Assembly: GCA_017626015.1 (NCBI GenBank)
Contig: JAGAJO010000001.1
Span: 362,721 to 426,720 of the forward strand
From: Ruminococcus sp.
GTDB taxonomy: Bacteria > Bacillota > Clostridia > Oscillospirales > Ruminococcaceae
DNA length: 64,000 bases
Direction: 5' to 3'
Shown here: positions 26,178-33,429 of the stretch, piece after piece
How positions within the stretch are numbered: the stretch's first letter is position 1
Layout of the letters: each line of letters opens with the position of its first letter
The notes under the pieces: generated by a model
What the model was told of the DNA's origin: nothing
Database searches by the model: none
The model's input: the letters and a program-made list of their open reading frames with translations, nothing else
Made by a program: the position numbers and the translations under genes

Positions 26178-26549
26178 TCAAAGCACAGAATACAGGTGTG
26201 GAAACTGGCTTCGGTAAAGCATTTTTGTCTGTCCGCAAATGCTTTCAAGCTCGGGGATAAATTCGTCGGAGTCTTCCTCCAGCAGGCGTTGGAGACGAAA
26301 CACGCCCGAGTAAACAGTGTTAAGGCTGTCCGACGCTGCAAAGTATGATACCCTGACGTAGTATTTTTCCCAGCAGTCGCAGAACTCCTTCAGCTCAGCC
26401 GAGGGATCTTCTCCCTTGCCGTATACATATTTGACCTCGGCTGCCAGGGAATAAAGCTGTTCGTTTCCGGATCTTATGACCCACAGTGAGGCTGCCGAGG
26501 ACAGGACTATCACGGTCATAATGGATATGCAGAGATAAAGTCTTTTCAC
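26178..26549 (-). CDS. DUF4363-like small membrane protein
   Basis: A 123-residue protein with one N-terminal membrane span (LYLCISIMTVIVLSSAASLWV) and a helical outside domain of about 95 residues with conserved-looking Trp and Tyr (FCDCWEKYYVRVSYF). This design and its place after a DUF421 gene match the DUF4363 family of spore formers; its function is unknown. The start is probably the GTG at 26549, with AAGGAG eight bases before it, inside the end of the DUF421 gene; the stop and start are two bases apart, so translation is coupled. An in-frame ATG at 26570 is possible but has no ribosome site. Confidence 0.72.
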   Translation of the reverse strand: MKRLYLCISIMTVIVLSSAASLWVIRSGNEQLYSLAAEVKYVYGKGEDPSAELKEFCDCWEKYYVRVSYFAASDSLNTVYSGVFRLQRLLEEDSDEFIPELESICGQTKMLYRSQFPHLYSVL

Positions 26550-26551
26550 GG

Positions 26552-27232
26552 TCACTGCTCCTTTCCGCATTTCCTGATAAGGGTGTATTTTCCTTCGGTG
26601 TCAGCAGTCATGATGAATATGTCCTCATCTCTTATACGCTCTTTTTTCAGGATACCGTCCAGCCATGCGGGGTCAAGTCCCAGAAATTTTAATGCGGCAG
26701 GAGATCTTTCGCCGTTATTTATCACCATAACGGGGGGATCAGACTCGCTGTGTTTTATGTCCATATCCTTACAGGTGACCGGCATAAACTCTTTTTTCTG
26801 GCAGACAGATATTTTCCCCGTAGTTTCAACGATCGCCAGCTGGACCTCGTTTATGTCGAAGATCTGCATACTCCGCAGCGATTCCATAAGATCGTCGGCT
26901 GTAAAGCGCAGATCCTTAAGGACCTTCTGGTCGATCCTTCCGTTTGATATTATTATCTTGGGAGAGCCGCTGAACGCCTTGCGAAGTCCTCTGAAATGCA
27001 TGGAGAGGTGGGAAAAGATAACGTCCAGACAAACAAGCGTGAAGATAGGCACTATGCCGATCAGCATGGGAATACTTATATCCTCTACCGGAAGCGTTGC
27101 GATGTTCGACATCAGTATTGTGATGACCAGCTCAGACGGCTGGAGCTCGCCTATCTGTCTTTTTCCCATAAGCCGAACAGAGAAAATAATTATAAAATAA
27201 AGTATTACCGCCCTGAAAAAAACAATAAACAT
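26552..27232 (-). CDS. DUF421 (YetF-like) membrane protein
   Basis: A 226-residue protein with three N-terminal membrane spans (AVILYFIIIFSVRLMGKRQIG, then ELVITILMSNIATLPV, then MLIGIVPIFTLVCLDVIFSHL) and the cytoplasmic DUF421 domain (GSPKIIISNGRIDQKVLKDLRFTADDLMESLR). In Bacillus, proteins of this family include YetF, YrbG and spore-associated SpoVAEa-neighbour proteins; the biochemical role is uncertain. The ATG at 27232 follows GAGGTGACGG; a longer frame to 27280 lacks a start signal. It is linked with the DUF4363-like gene. Confidence 0.85.
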   Translation of the reverse strand: MFIVFFRAVILYFIIIFSVRLMGKRQIGELQPSELVITILMSNIATLPVEDISIPMLIGIVPIFTLVCLDVIFSHLSMHFRGLRKAFSGSPKIIISNGRIDQKVLKDLRFTADDLMESLRSMQIFDINEVQLAIVETTGKISVCQKKEFMPVTCKDMDIKHSESDPPVMVINNGERSPAALKFLGLDPAWLDGILKKERIRDEDIFIMTADTEGKYTLIRKCGKEQ

Positions 27233-27280
27233 TTCCGTCACCTCTGTAAGAGTATTGACGTATTCCGGGGATCTAATCAC

Positions 27281-27310
27281 AAAAAAACAGACGGGTTTTT
27301 ATTCCGTCTG
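27281..27310 (-). terminator. aroE terminator
   Basis: CAGACGG (27288-27294) pairs with CCGTCTG (27304-27310); the minus-strand transcript then reads TTTTTTT (27287-27281). It separates aroE from the DUF421 gene. Confidence 0.85.
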
Positions 27311-27383
27311 TCTAAGGTGCAGTATTCTTGATCATATGCGTCAGCCTATATCCGTTCCGGCGATCTCGGGGTGGAGCAATAAA

Positions 27384-28238
27384 TTATTTGAAGTCTTTTT
27401 CCACAAGGATCTCCATTTCGTCGATTATGCCCTGAACCTCTTCGTCGGTGTATGTGTCGCCGTCCCATATCTCATGGGCGGAGACAGCCTGCCATACCAG
27501 CATTGCCATACCTCCCACGGCGGGTTTGCCCATTGCTTTTGCTTTTTTCATAAGCTTTGTTTCACGGGGATTATATATAACGTCAAACACCGCTTCGCTT
27601 GCAGCTATCACCTCGTCGGGAACCGGACAGCCGTCTACCTTGGGATACATTCCAACAGGGCAGGCGTTCATCAGCAGATCGTATTTGACTGACGTATTGA
27701 TCTTGGTATTCAGCACGATAGTCACCTTTGCATCGGACTTCATTGCCTTTATCTCCTTTTCCACCTGGACGGCAAGGGGCATATCGCTTTCGAGGACTGC
27801 GATATTAAGGTCTGCGCCTGCAAGAGCCGCTTCTATAGCCATCATTCTGCCTACTCCGCCGCAGCCTATAAGAAGTACACGTCCGCCGAAATTCACGTTC
27901 ATTGCACGGACAGTCCTCAGAAATCCGTCACAGTCGGTGTTGCAGCCTGTATGCTTTCCGTTCTTGTTATCCACACAGTTTACGGAATTGTATCTCCTGG
28001 CGGACTCCGCCAGCTCGTCACAGTACTTTATAATGCCTATCTTATGGGGAATTGTGATGTTAAAGCCGTTCAATGACTTGAGATAGTCCGCATTAGCTTC
28101 AAGCTCCTCGGGCTTTATTTCAAGTATATCATATTCAAATTCTCTGCCTTTCAGCTCAAAGAGCCTTTTATGAATGGGCGGAGACATGGTGTGTTTGAGC
28201 GATTCTCCCAGAATAGCGTATTTTCTTGAATTTGACAT
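27384..28238 (-). CDS. aroE: Shikimate dehydrogenase
   Basis: A 284-residue enzyme that reduces 3-dehydroshikimate to shikimate with NADPH in aromatic amino acid synthesis. YAILGESLKHTMSPPIHKRLF carries the substrate-binding Ser pair; GFNITIPHKIGII contains the catalytic Lys; NCVDNKNGKHTGCNTDCDGF is the shikimate-binding block; LLIGCGGVGRMMAIEA is the dinucleotide loop, with GCGGVG instead of the more usual GAGGAG. AGAGGT precedes the ATG. It lies 26 bp after the XRE regulator gene on the same strand and is followed by a terminator, so the two form a unit. No other shikimate pathway gene is near. Confidence 0.93.
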   Translation of the reverse strand: MSNSRKYAILGESLKHTMSPPIHKRLFELKGREFEYDILEIKPEELEANADYLKSLNGFNITIPHKIGIIKYCDELAESARRYNSVNCVDNKNGKHTGCNTDCDGFLRTVRAMNVNFGGRVLLIGCGGVGRMMAIEAALAGADLNIAVLESDMPLAVQVEKEIKAMKSDAKVTIVLNTKINTSVKYDLLMNACPVGMYPKVDGCPVPDEVIAASEAVFDVIYNPRETKLMKKAKAMGKPAVGGMAMLVWQAVSAHEIWDGDTYTDEEVQGIIDEMEILVEKDFK

Positions 28239-28264
28239 ATGGATTACCTCTTTGTTAAAATTTT

Positions 28265-29047
28265 TTATTTTACCGCATTGCAGAAAAGATCTGCGATGAT
28301 CTTCAGCGTTGCGGGAAATTCCCGCATTATGGTCTCTCTCAGCAGACTGACGTCATGCTCTGCCAGCTGCATTGAGTCCCTAAGCGTTCTGAAACAAAAT
28401 TCGCCGCTTGTGATGTCCCCCACAGCGATATGCGCCGAAGCGTAGCCTCCCAGAGCTATTTTTGCCGCAACTGCACAGCCGCCCACAGAATAGACTCCTG
28501 CGGCAAGTCCGCCGAATGCCAGGATGCCGAGGGCAAGACCTCCCACAGCAAGCAGACCTATGGCAAGTCCGCCCAGAGCCGCTCCGCCGAGAGCAATGCC
28601 GCCTATGGCTAGAAGTCCGATACTAATAAGTCCCCAGCTGAAAAGTCCCATGGAAACAAGACCGAGAGCTATTATCCCCCTTGCTGACGCTCCCACCGCC
28701 ACAATGCCTTTAGCCTTTCCGGAAGTATTGATGTGTACCAGCGGCAGACTGCCGATATGCGTTTTGCTTTCGTATTGGAAATTAAAAAATGACAGTCTGG
28801 ACGGTGTGTACAGATCCTCCGGCGGCTGAGCGCCGGCGTTGTACTCAGGCTCATATCTTCCCACAAGCTCGTCTATGGATATTTCAAAAATATTGCTCAG
28901 CTCGATAAGCTTTTCCATTTCGGGAGTGGTGGAGCCAAGCTCCCACTTTGATACCGTCTGGCGGGAAACATTTACGGCTTCTCCCAGCTGCTCCTGAGAC
29001 CAGCCCTTTGATTTTCTGAGCTGCATAAGATTTTCGTTGAATTTCAT
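28265..29047 (-). CDS. XRE-family protein with a glycine-rich repeat domain
   Basis: A 260-residue protein. Residues 1-65 form a helix-turn-helix (LRKSKGWSQEQLGEAVNVSRQTVSKWELG) of the phage repressor type. Residues of about 118-215 are a run of short units with the pattern [LIVA]-A-[LIVF]-G-G (LAIGLLAVGGLALGILAFGG), similar in spacing to pentapeptide-like right-handed beta helices. The hydrophobicity could also suit membrane insertion. A short polar C-terminal domain follows. The ATG at 29047 has AGGAAG upstream. An inverted repeat TGTACC/GGTACA brackets the likely -10 region, which would fit autoregulation. The role of the repeat region is unknown. Confidence 0.8.
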   Translation of the reverse strand: MKFNENLMQLRKSKGWSQEQLGEAVNVSRQTVSKWELGSTTPEMEKLIELSNIFEISIDELVGRYEPEYNAGAQPPEDLYTPSRLSFFNFQYESKTHIGSLPLVHINTSGKAKGIVAVGASARGIIALGLVSMGLFSWGLISIGLLAIGGIALGGAALGGLAIGLLAVGGLALGILAFGGLAAGVYSVGGCAVAAKIALGGYASAHIAVGDITSGEFCFRTLRDSMQLAEHDVSLLRETIMREFPATLKIIADLFCNAVK

Positions 29048-29064
29048 GCCAAGCACTTCCTTTC

Positions 29065-29092
29065 TGTACCAAGATCATAGCATAACGGTACA
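29065..29092 (-). promoter_or_regulatory. Possible operator of the XRE gene
   Basis: TGTACC (29065-29070) and GGTACA (29087-29092) form a perfect inverted repeat around 16 bp that include a TATGAT-like -10 box on the minus strand. Half-sites one and a half turns apart over a -10 box are what a dimeric repressor could use. Confidence 0.45.
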
Positions 29093-29167
29093 CAAAGGTC
29101 TACCAATCAGGCTTTGAAGTTTGTCAACTAAACTTAACATCGGCGTATTTACGGGCTTTCGGGGACG

Positions 29168-29647
29168 TTACAGTCTGATTGTTATCTCTCTGCCGGTGGG
29201 TATGTACTGACGAAGCTTTACTCCTGCAAGTCCGAACATTTTCATTGAAGCTTTTGTGGCGTCGGTGTCGGCGTATTTGTTCTCCCAGTATACCACCTCT
29301 TTTATCCCGCTCTGGATGATAGCCTTTGCACATTCGTTGCATGGAAAAAGAGAAACGTAGATCCTTGCGTTTTTAAGACTGCCGGAGGAACGGTTTAAAA
29401 TGGCGTTAAGCTCTGCGTGGCATACAAACGGGTATTTGGTGTCAAGGAACGCTCCGTCCCTGTCCCACGGCATATCGTCGTCCGCGCAGCCGGTGGGCAT
29501 TCCGTTATAGCCTACGGACAGTATTTTGTTTTCCTCAGAGACTATGCACGCCCCCACCTGGGTATTGGAGTCCTTGCTGCGCTGAGCCGAAAGCAGGGAT
29601 ATGCCCATAAAATATTCGTCCCATGATATGTAGTTCTGCCTTTTCAT
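29168..29647 (-). CDS. Deoxycytidylate (dCMP) deaminase family protein
   Basis: A 159-residue zinc deaminase. Catalytic residues are seen in CHAELNAIL (His77, Glu79) and PCNEC (Cys103, Cys106). GACIVSEENKILSVGYNGMPTGCADDD is the substrate-pocket block of dCMP deaminases, which convert dCMP to dUMP for thymidylate synthesis; the ComEB group has the same motifs. The ATG at 29647 has AAGGAGG seven bases before it; 52 further in-frame codons upstream lie in palindromic element C and are not conserved-looking. It follows homoserine dehydrogenase on the same strand after 232 bp. Confidence 0.9.
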   Translation of the reverse strand: MKRQNYISWDEYFMGISLLSAQRSKDSNTQVGACIVSEENKILSVGYNGMPTGCADDDMPWDRDGAFLDTKYPFVCHAELNAILNRSSGSLKNARIYVSLFPCNECAKAIIQSGIKEVVYWENKYADTDATKASMKMFGLAGVKLRQYIPTGREITIRL

Positions 29648-29663
29648 GACCATCCTCCTTATC

Positions 29664-29826
29664 AGACCTCCTCGGAAACTTCCGAAGCATCGTCTTCCTT
29701 GTCTCTTTTGCCCTGTGCTTTGAGCTGCTCTCTTGCAATACATACAGTATTTCTGCGGTCGCAGCTCTTTACACAAGACAAAATATCCTGCGGGATCCGG
29801 CACTTCTCCAGTTTCCGAGGAGGTCT
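29664..29826. repeat. Palindromic element C, copy 1
   Basis: A 163-bp element with a perfect 17-bp terminal inverted repeat: AGACCTCCTCGGAAACT (29664-29680) and AGTTTCCGAGGAGGTCT (29810-29826). It fills most of the gap between the homoserine dehydrogenase and dCMP deaminase genes and ends just before the deaminase ribosome site. A short form occurs at 46027-46072. On the minus strand, a Cys-containing frame of about 39 codons from a TTG near 29783 to a TGA at 29662-29660 crosses it; it lacks an ATG and I do not call it a gene. Confidence 0.7.
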
Positions 29827-29879
29827 ATTTAAACACTGTCCGCCGCCGGATCACGGCTGCGGACAGGACATGGTTATTT

Positions 29880-31121
29880 TCAGTATACTCTTATCTTGCT
29901 TGCGATCTCGGCGGAATGCGACAGGATCGCAAGATTGGCGTCGATATCGGACTCTTTCATATTGGGTGTGATAAATGCGATCTCGTTGTCGGGACGGTTC
30001 GCTCTTTCGATATACATAAGCTTGCCGAACATTTCCGAGATAGCCGCTTTGAGCGCTTCTGCGTCCTCTGCCTTTATGCGGACATACATGGACACGTCCG
30101 TCTCCTTATAATTTACCACGAATTTATCGTCTGCGGAGGAATCCTCCCAGCTGAGAGCCAGCACCTTGTGGTGGTGCTTGAGACAGTCGATGATATCTCC
30201 CACAACTGCGGAGGCTGTAGGCAGCTTTCCTGCGCCCTGTCCGTAGAACAGCACGTCGCCTACGCCGTCTCCTGTAACGCTGATAGCGTTGTAAACGTCG
30301 TCTACGCTTGCCAGAAGATTTGATCCTGCAACGAGTCTCGGGCAGACGATAGCGTTAAGCCTGCCGTCCTCCAGCTTTCTGACCGAGCCGATAAGCTTGA
30401 TGACGTAGCCTGCGTTTGCTGCGTACTCCACGTCGTCAAGTGTGATCCTTGTGATACCCGAGCAGTGTACCATTTCGGGGTAAATGTGTTTTCCGTATGC
30501 AAGAGAGCCTAAGATACAGATCTTTCTGCAGGCGTCCTCGCCTTCCACGTCGGCAGTGGGGTCAGCTTCGGCGTAGCCCAGCTGCTGAGCCATTTTCAGT
30601 GCGTCCTCAAATGACATCTGCTCCTTTATCATCTTGGTCAGTATAAAATTAGTTGTTCCGTTGAGAATGCCGGAGATCTGAAGTATCTCGTTACCCGCAA
30701 GGCACTTGTTGAGCGGTCTTATAATAGGTATACCTCCGCCGACGCTTGCTTCAAAGAGATAGTTGCACTGATGCTCCTTGGCGATCTTAAGAAGCTCCGC
30801 ACCCTTGGCTGCTACCAGCGCTTTGTTGGAGGTAACGACGCTTTTTCCTTTTTCAAGAAGTCTTTTGGTGTAGTCGTATGCAAAGGTTGTCCCGCCTACG
30901 ACCTCGGCTACCACCTCGATCTCGTCATCGTTAAGGATATCGTCAAAGCTCTTGGTCATTCTGTCCGCAAAGGGGGAATCGGGGAAATCCCTGAGATCAA
31001 GAATATATTTGATATCGCAGTCCATGCCCACCTTTTTTGATATAGATTCTCTGTTTTTCATAAAAAGCTCCACCGTACCGGAGCCAACCACGCCGTAACC
31101 TATTACCGCTACATTACCCAT
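29880..31121 (-). CDS. hom: Homoserine dehydrogenase with ACT domain
   Basis: A 413-residue enzyme that reduces aspartate semialdehyde to homoserine for threonine and methionine synthesis. VAVIGYGVVGSGTVELF is the NAD(P) loop. The central block (KALVAAKGAELLKIA, then EASVGGGIPIIRPL, then GILNGTTNFILTKM) and QQLGYAEADPTADVEGEDACRK form the substrate domain with the catalytic Lys. The C-terminal region of about 80 residues is an ACT domain, likely the site of threonine feedback. GAGGAC precedes the ATG. It follows the ACT protein gene by 94 bp on the same strand, an arrangement seen in other Firmicutes. Confidence 0.95.
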   Translation of the reverse strand: MGNVAVIGYGVVGSGTVELFMKNRESISKKVGMDCDIKYILDLRDFPDSPFADRMTKSFDDILNDDEIEVVAEVVGGTTFAYDYTKRLLEKGKSVVTSNKALVAAKGAELLKIAKEHQCNYLFEASVGGGIPIIRPLNKCLAGNEILQISGILNGTTNFILTKMIKEQMSFEDALKMAQQLGYAEADPTADVEGEDACRKICILGSLAYGKHIYPEMVHCSGITRITLDDVEYAANAGYVIKLIGSVRKLEDGRLNAIVCPRLVAGSNLLASVDDVYNAISVTGDGVGDVLFYGQGAGKLPTASAVVGDIIDCLKHHHKVLALSWEDSSADDKFVVNYKETDVSMYVRIKAEDAEALKAAISEMFGKLMYIERANRPDNEIAFITPNMKESDIDANLAILSHSAEIASKIRVY

Positions 31122-31215
31122 AAAAATGTCCTCATACTTTCTTTTTTATTTTAGGCAGTACGCACACGATGGTTGTGCGGTATCGCCGTTATATTTGAGA
31201 CCCGCAGTGCGGATC

Positions 31216-31662
31216 CTATTCGCCGGATATTATTTTTACGTCAACTACCCCCGATACCTTTGAAAGCTCCTCCGTCAGAGCGGCGGTGTTGAGGGTATCT
31301 CTGTCAAATCTTACCGAAAATGTCACCGTTGCCACAGAATCGATAGGAATGTTCTGGTTAATGGTGAGAATATTGGTGTTAAGCTCATAGAGCCTGGAGA
31401 TTATGGACGAAAGCACACCCTTTTCGTCCCGCAGTATGCAGTAGACCGAAACTATGTTGTTTGCAAGCTGCTCCTCATAATTGAATACAGAGTCCTTGTA
31501 CTTGTAATATGCGCTGCGGGAGATCCCTACAGCCCTGCACGCCTCCGATGAGGTAGAAACCTCGCCTCTTGCCTTCATTCGTTTTGCTGCCAGGACCTTC
31601 AGCACGATATCCGGCAGAACCTCTGCGCTGACCACTACCAGTCCCGAGTTTTTTTCGTTCAA
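31216..31662 (-). CDS. PheB/UPF0735-type ACT domain protein
   Basis: A 148-residue protein with an N-terminal helix-turn-helix-like region (ADVLPDIVLK-type start, then VSTSSEACRAVGISRSAYYKYKDSVF) and a C-terminal ACT domain (VYCILRDEKGVLSSIISRL). Proteins of this type often lie beside hom and may sense an amino acid. The start is a TTG at 31662, ten bases after GGAGG; no ATG is near, and the family length of about 147 residues agrees. The DNA-binding role is inferred from the helix pattern and is not proven for the family. Confidence 0.85.
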   Translation of the reverse strand: MNEKNSGLVVVSAEVLPDIVLKVLAAKRMKARGEVSTSSEACRAVGISRSAYYKYKDSVFNYEEQLANNIVSVYCILRDEKGVLSSIISRLYELNTNILTINQNIPIDSVATVTFSVRFDRDTLNTAALTEELSKVSGVVDVKIISGE

Positions 31663-31706
31663 GAGAAGTTCACCTCCGGCATACAGATGTATCTGAAACA
31701 AATACA

Positions 31707-31735
31707 ACTATACCACTTTTTTCATCCTTTGTCAA
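31707..31735 (-). promoter_or_regulatory. Promoter of the ACT protein-hom operon
   Basis: TTGACA (31735-31730) and TATAGT (31712-31707) on the minus strand, spacer 17 bp. The 353-bp divergent gap up to 32015 otherwise holds only the V-ATPase promoter and AT-rich sequence. Confidence 0.83.
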
Positions 31736-31890
31736 GTGGATATATAATGTTTTAACACTGCCGGAATAATAGTTTGCATATATTTTTGAAGAAATAACCG
31801 CAAGCACGCAGCTTCATTTGTTAAAATAGATAAAACCCGGACTTATTAAAGGTCTGTGATTGTTAAATTGACGAAAAATTATTCGTTTGC

Positions 31891-31919
31891 TTGCTTAATT
31901 GTGTGAAAAGGTGTAAAAT
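31891..31919 (+). promoter_or_regulatory. V-ATPase operon promoter
   Basis: TTGCTT (31891-31896) and TAAAAT (31914-31919), spacer 17 bp. The leader to the first gene is about 90 bases and includes the inverted repeat CACCGGAGATGTCCGGT near 31969-31985. Confidence 0.68.
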
Positions 31920-32015
31920 GAATATGGATTTTCAGATGTGATATGTGTATATTGTACATACCGTTACTGCACCGGAGATGTCCGGTCAAATTTATGAGAT
32001 CCGGGAAGTGATCAT

Positions 32016-32327
32016 ATGGATATTATCAGCGAGATACTTGAAACGGACAGACTTGCCGAGGAGCAGCTTGCCGCCGCAGATGAAAAGCGCAGAGAGCTGC
32101 TGGACGGCTGCGAAGCCGAGATCCAACGCATCAAGACGGAAACGGACGAAATACTTGACGAGTACAGAAGCAATAAGCGATCCCGTATCAAGGCTCAGAC
32201 GGATGACCGCACACGCCAGCTCAAGGAGGAAGAGAAAAAGAAGACCGATGCCTTTGAAAAGCTGTACAGGATAAATCACGAGACATGGGAGAACGAAATA
32301 TTTGACGCAATACTGGGACGCAGTTAA
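32016..32327 (+). CDS. ntpF: V-type ATPase subunit G/H (peripheral stalk)
   Basis: A 103-residue, highly charged, almost entirely helical protein (AEEQLAAADEKRRELLDGC and onward) typical of the coiled-coil G/H subunit that pairs with E to form the peripheral stalk of V/A-type ATPases. Assignment rests on coiled-coil character, size and its first position in the operon; sequence motifs are weak in this family. GGGAAGTGA precedes the ATG. The subunit C gene follows after 42 bp. Confidence 0.8.
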   Translation: MDIISEILETDRLAEEQLAAADEKRRELLDGCEAEIQRIKTETDEILDEYRSNKRSRIKAQTDDRTRQLKEEEKKKTDAFEKLYRINHETWENEIFDAILGRS

Positions 32328-32369
32328 GGCAATAATATCCTTATAATACCCGAGGAGGAGGCGGCACAA

Positions 32370-33404
32370 ATGCTTGAGGGCTGCAGCACCAACGCTGTTG
32401 TTGCAAAGATACACGCTATACGGGGGAAAATGTTCAAGGCTGAAAATTACCGGGAGCTTATGACCCGCAGAAGCGTTTCCGAGGCGGCGGAGTATCTTTC
32501 ACGTTCCGCACGATTCAGGGACGTTTTCGGCGAGGCGGATCCCAATACCGTCCACAGAGGCTTTCTGGAGGAGCTTCTTTACAGAGAAAATTTCAACACA
32601 TATATACGGCTTTGCAGGTTCCAGCAGCTGGAGGGGCAGCCGTTTTACGATTTCCCTGTGAGAAGGAAAGAGATACAGACCATTCTCACGGTAATAAACG
32701 ATATAAATTCACCTATGGACAGCTTATCGCTGAATGCTCTGCCGGGTTATATCATTGCTCATTCCCGTGTGAAGCTTATGGAGGTAAGCACAGCCAAAAC
32801 CTATGAGGAGCTGCTTAAGGCTCTTAAAGGAACGAGATACTTTAAAATACTGTCAAAGATACCTCCGAGAGAGGACGGATCGGCGGATTATACCGAATGC
32901 GAGCTGAGACTCAGGACAAACTACTATTCGGATATGCTCAGGCGTGTCAGGGAGGATCTCCCCGGAGATTCAAAGCATGAGCTGGAGGAGATGATCCTCA
33001 GGGACATAGACGGACGAAATATCATAAACGCTTACCGTATGAAGGCGTTTTTCGGCTTTTCTGCGGCTGAAATAAAAAGGCGTTCCCTTAATTTCAGCTG
33101 TATCGGAAAAAAGCGCATGGAAAAAATATACGAATGCGAAAGCGCTGAGGATATGCTGGAGATGATAGGCGGTACCGTTTACGGACGGGGGATAACAGGA
33201 AGCGGCAGCATAGAGACTGCGGTCTATTCCGAAAAATACAGGTATCTTTGTTCAAAGCTTGCGGGAGCAACGTCTGCACCGGTGGCGCTTTACGCTTTCG
33301 TGGAGCTTTGCGAAACGGACGTTTCAAATATAGTACACATTATAGAGGGCATAAGGTACGGCGCAAACCCTGCGGTCATAGAATCGCAGCTCATTATGCT
33401 CTGA
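32370..33404 (+). CDS. ntpC: V-type ATPase subunit C
   Basis: A 344-residue AC39/subunit d homologue, the funnel-like helical protein that joins the central rotor shaft to the membrane ring. NAVVAKIHAIRGKMFKAENYRELM at the start and RDIDGRNIINAYRMKAFFGFSAAEIK further on match the repeated helical units of this family. GGAGGAGG precedes the ATG. It comes before subunit I here, unlike the Enterococcus ntp order, where it follows K and E. Confidence 0.92.
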   Translation: MLEGCSTNAVVAKIHAIRGKMFKAENYRELMTRRSVSEAAEYLSRSARFRDVFGEADPNTVHRGFLEELLYRENFNTYIRLCRFQQLEGQPFYDFPVRRKEIQTILTVINDINSPMDSLSLNALPGYIIAHSRVKLMEVSTAKTYEELLKALKGTRYFKILSKIPPREDGSADYTECELRLRTNYYSDMLRRVREDLPGDSKHELEEMILRDIDGRNIINAYRMKAFFGFSAAEIKRRSLNFSCIGKKRMEKIYECESAEDMLEMIGGTVYGRGITGSGSIETAVYSEKYRYLCSKLAGATSAPVALYAFVELCETDVSNIVHIIEGIRYGANPAVIESQLIML

Positions 33405-33429
33405 ATGCTGTGAAGGGAGATGATAAAAA

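Noticed and set aside
29733-30323. Plus-strand frame with SEEVY near element C
   Set aside because: It runs opposite the homoserine dehydrogenase gene, and its N-terminal part comes from repeat element C.
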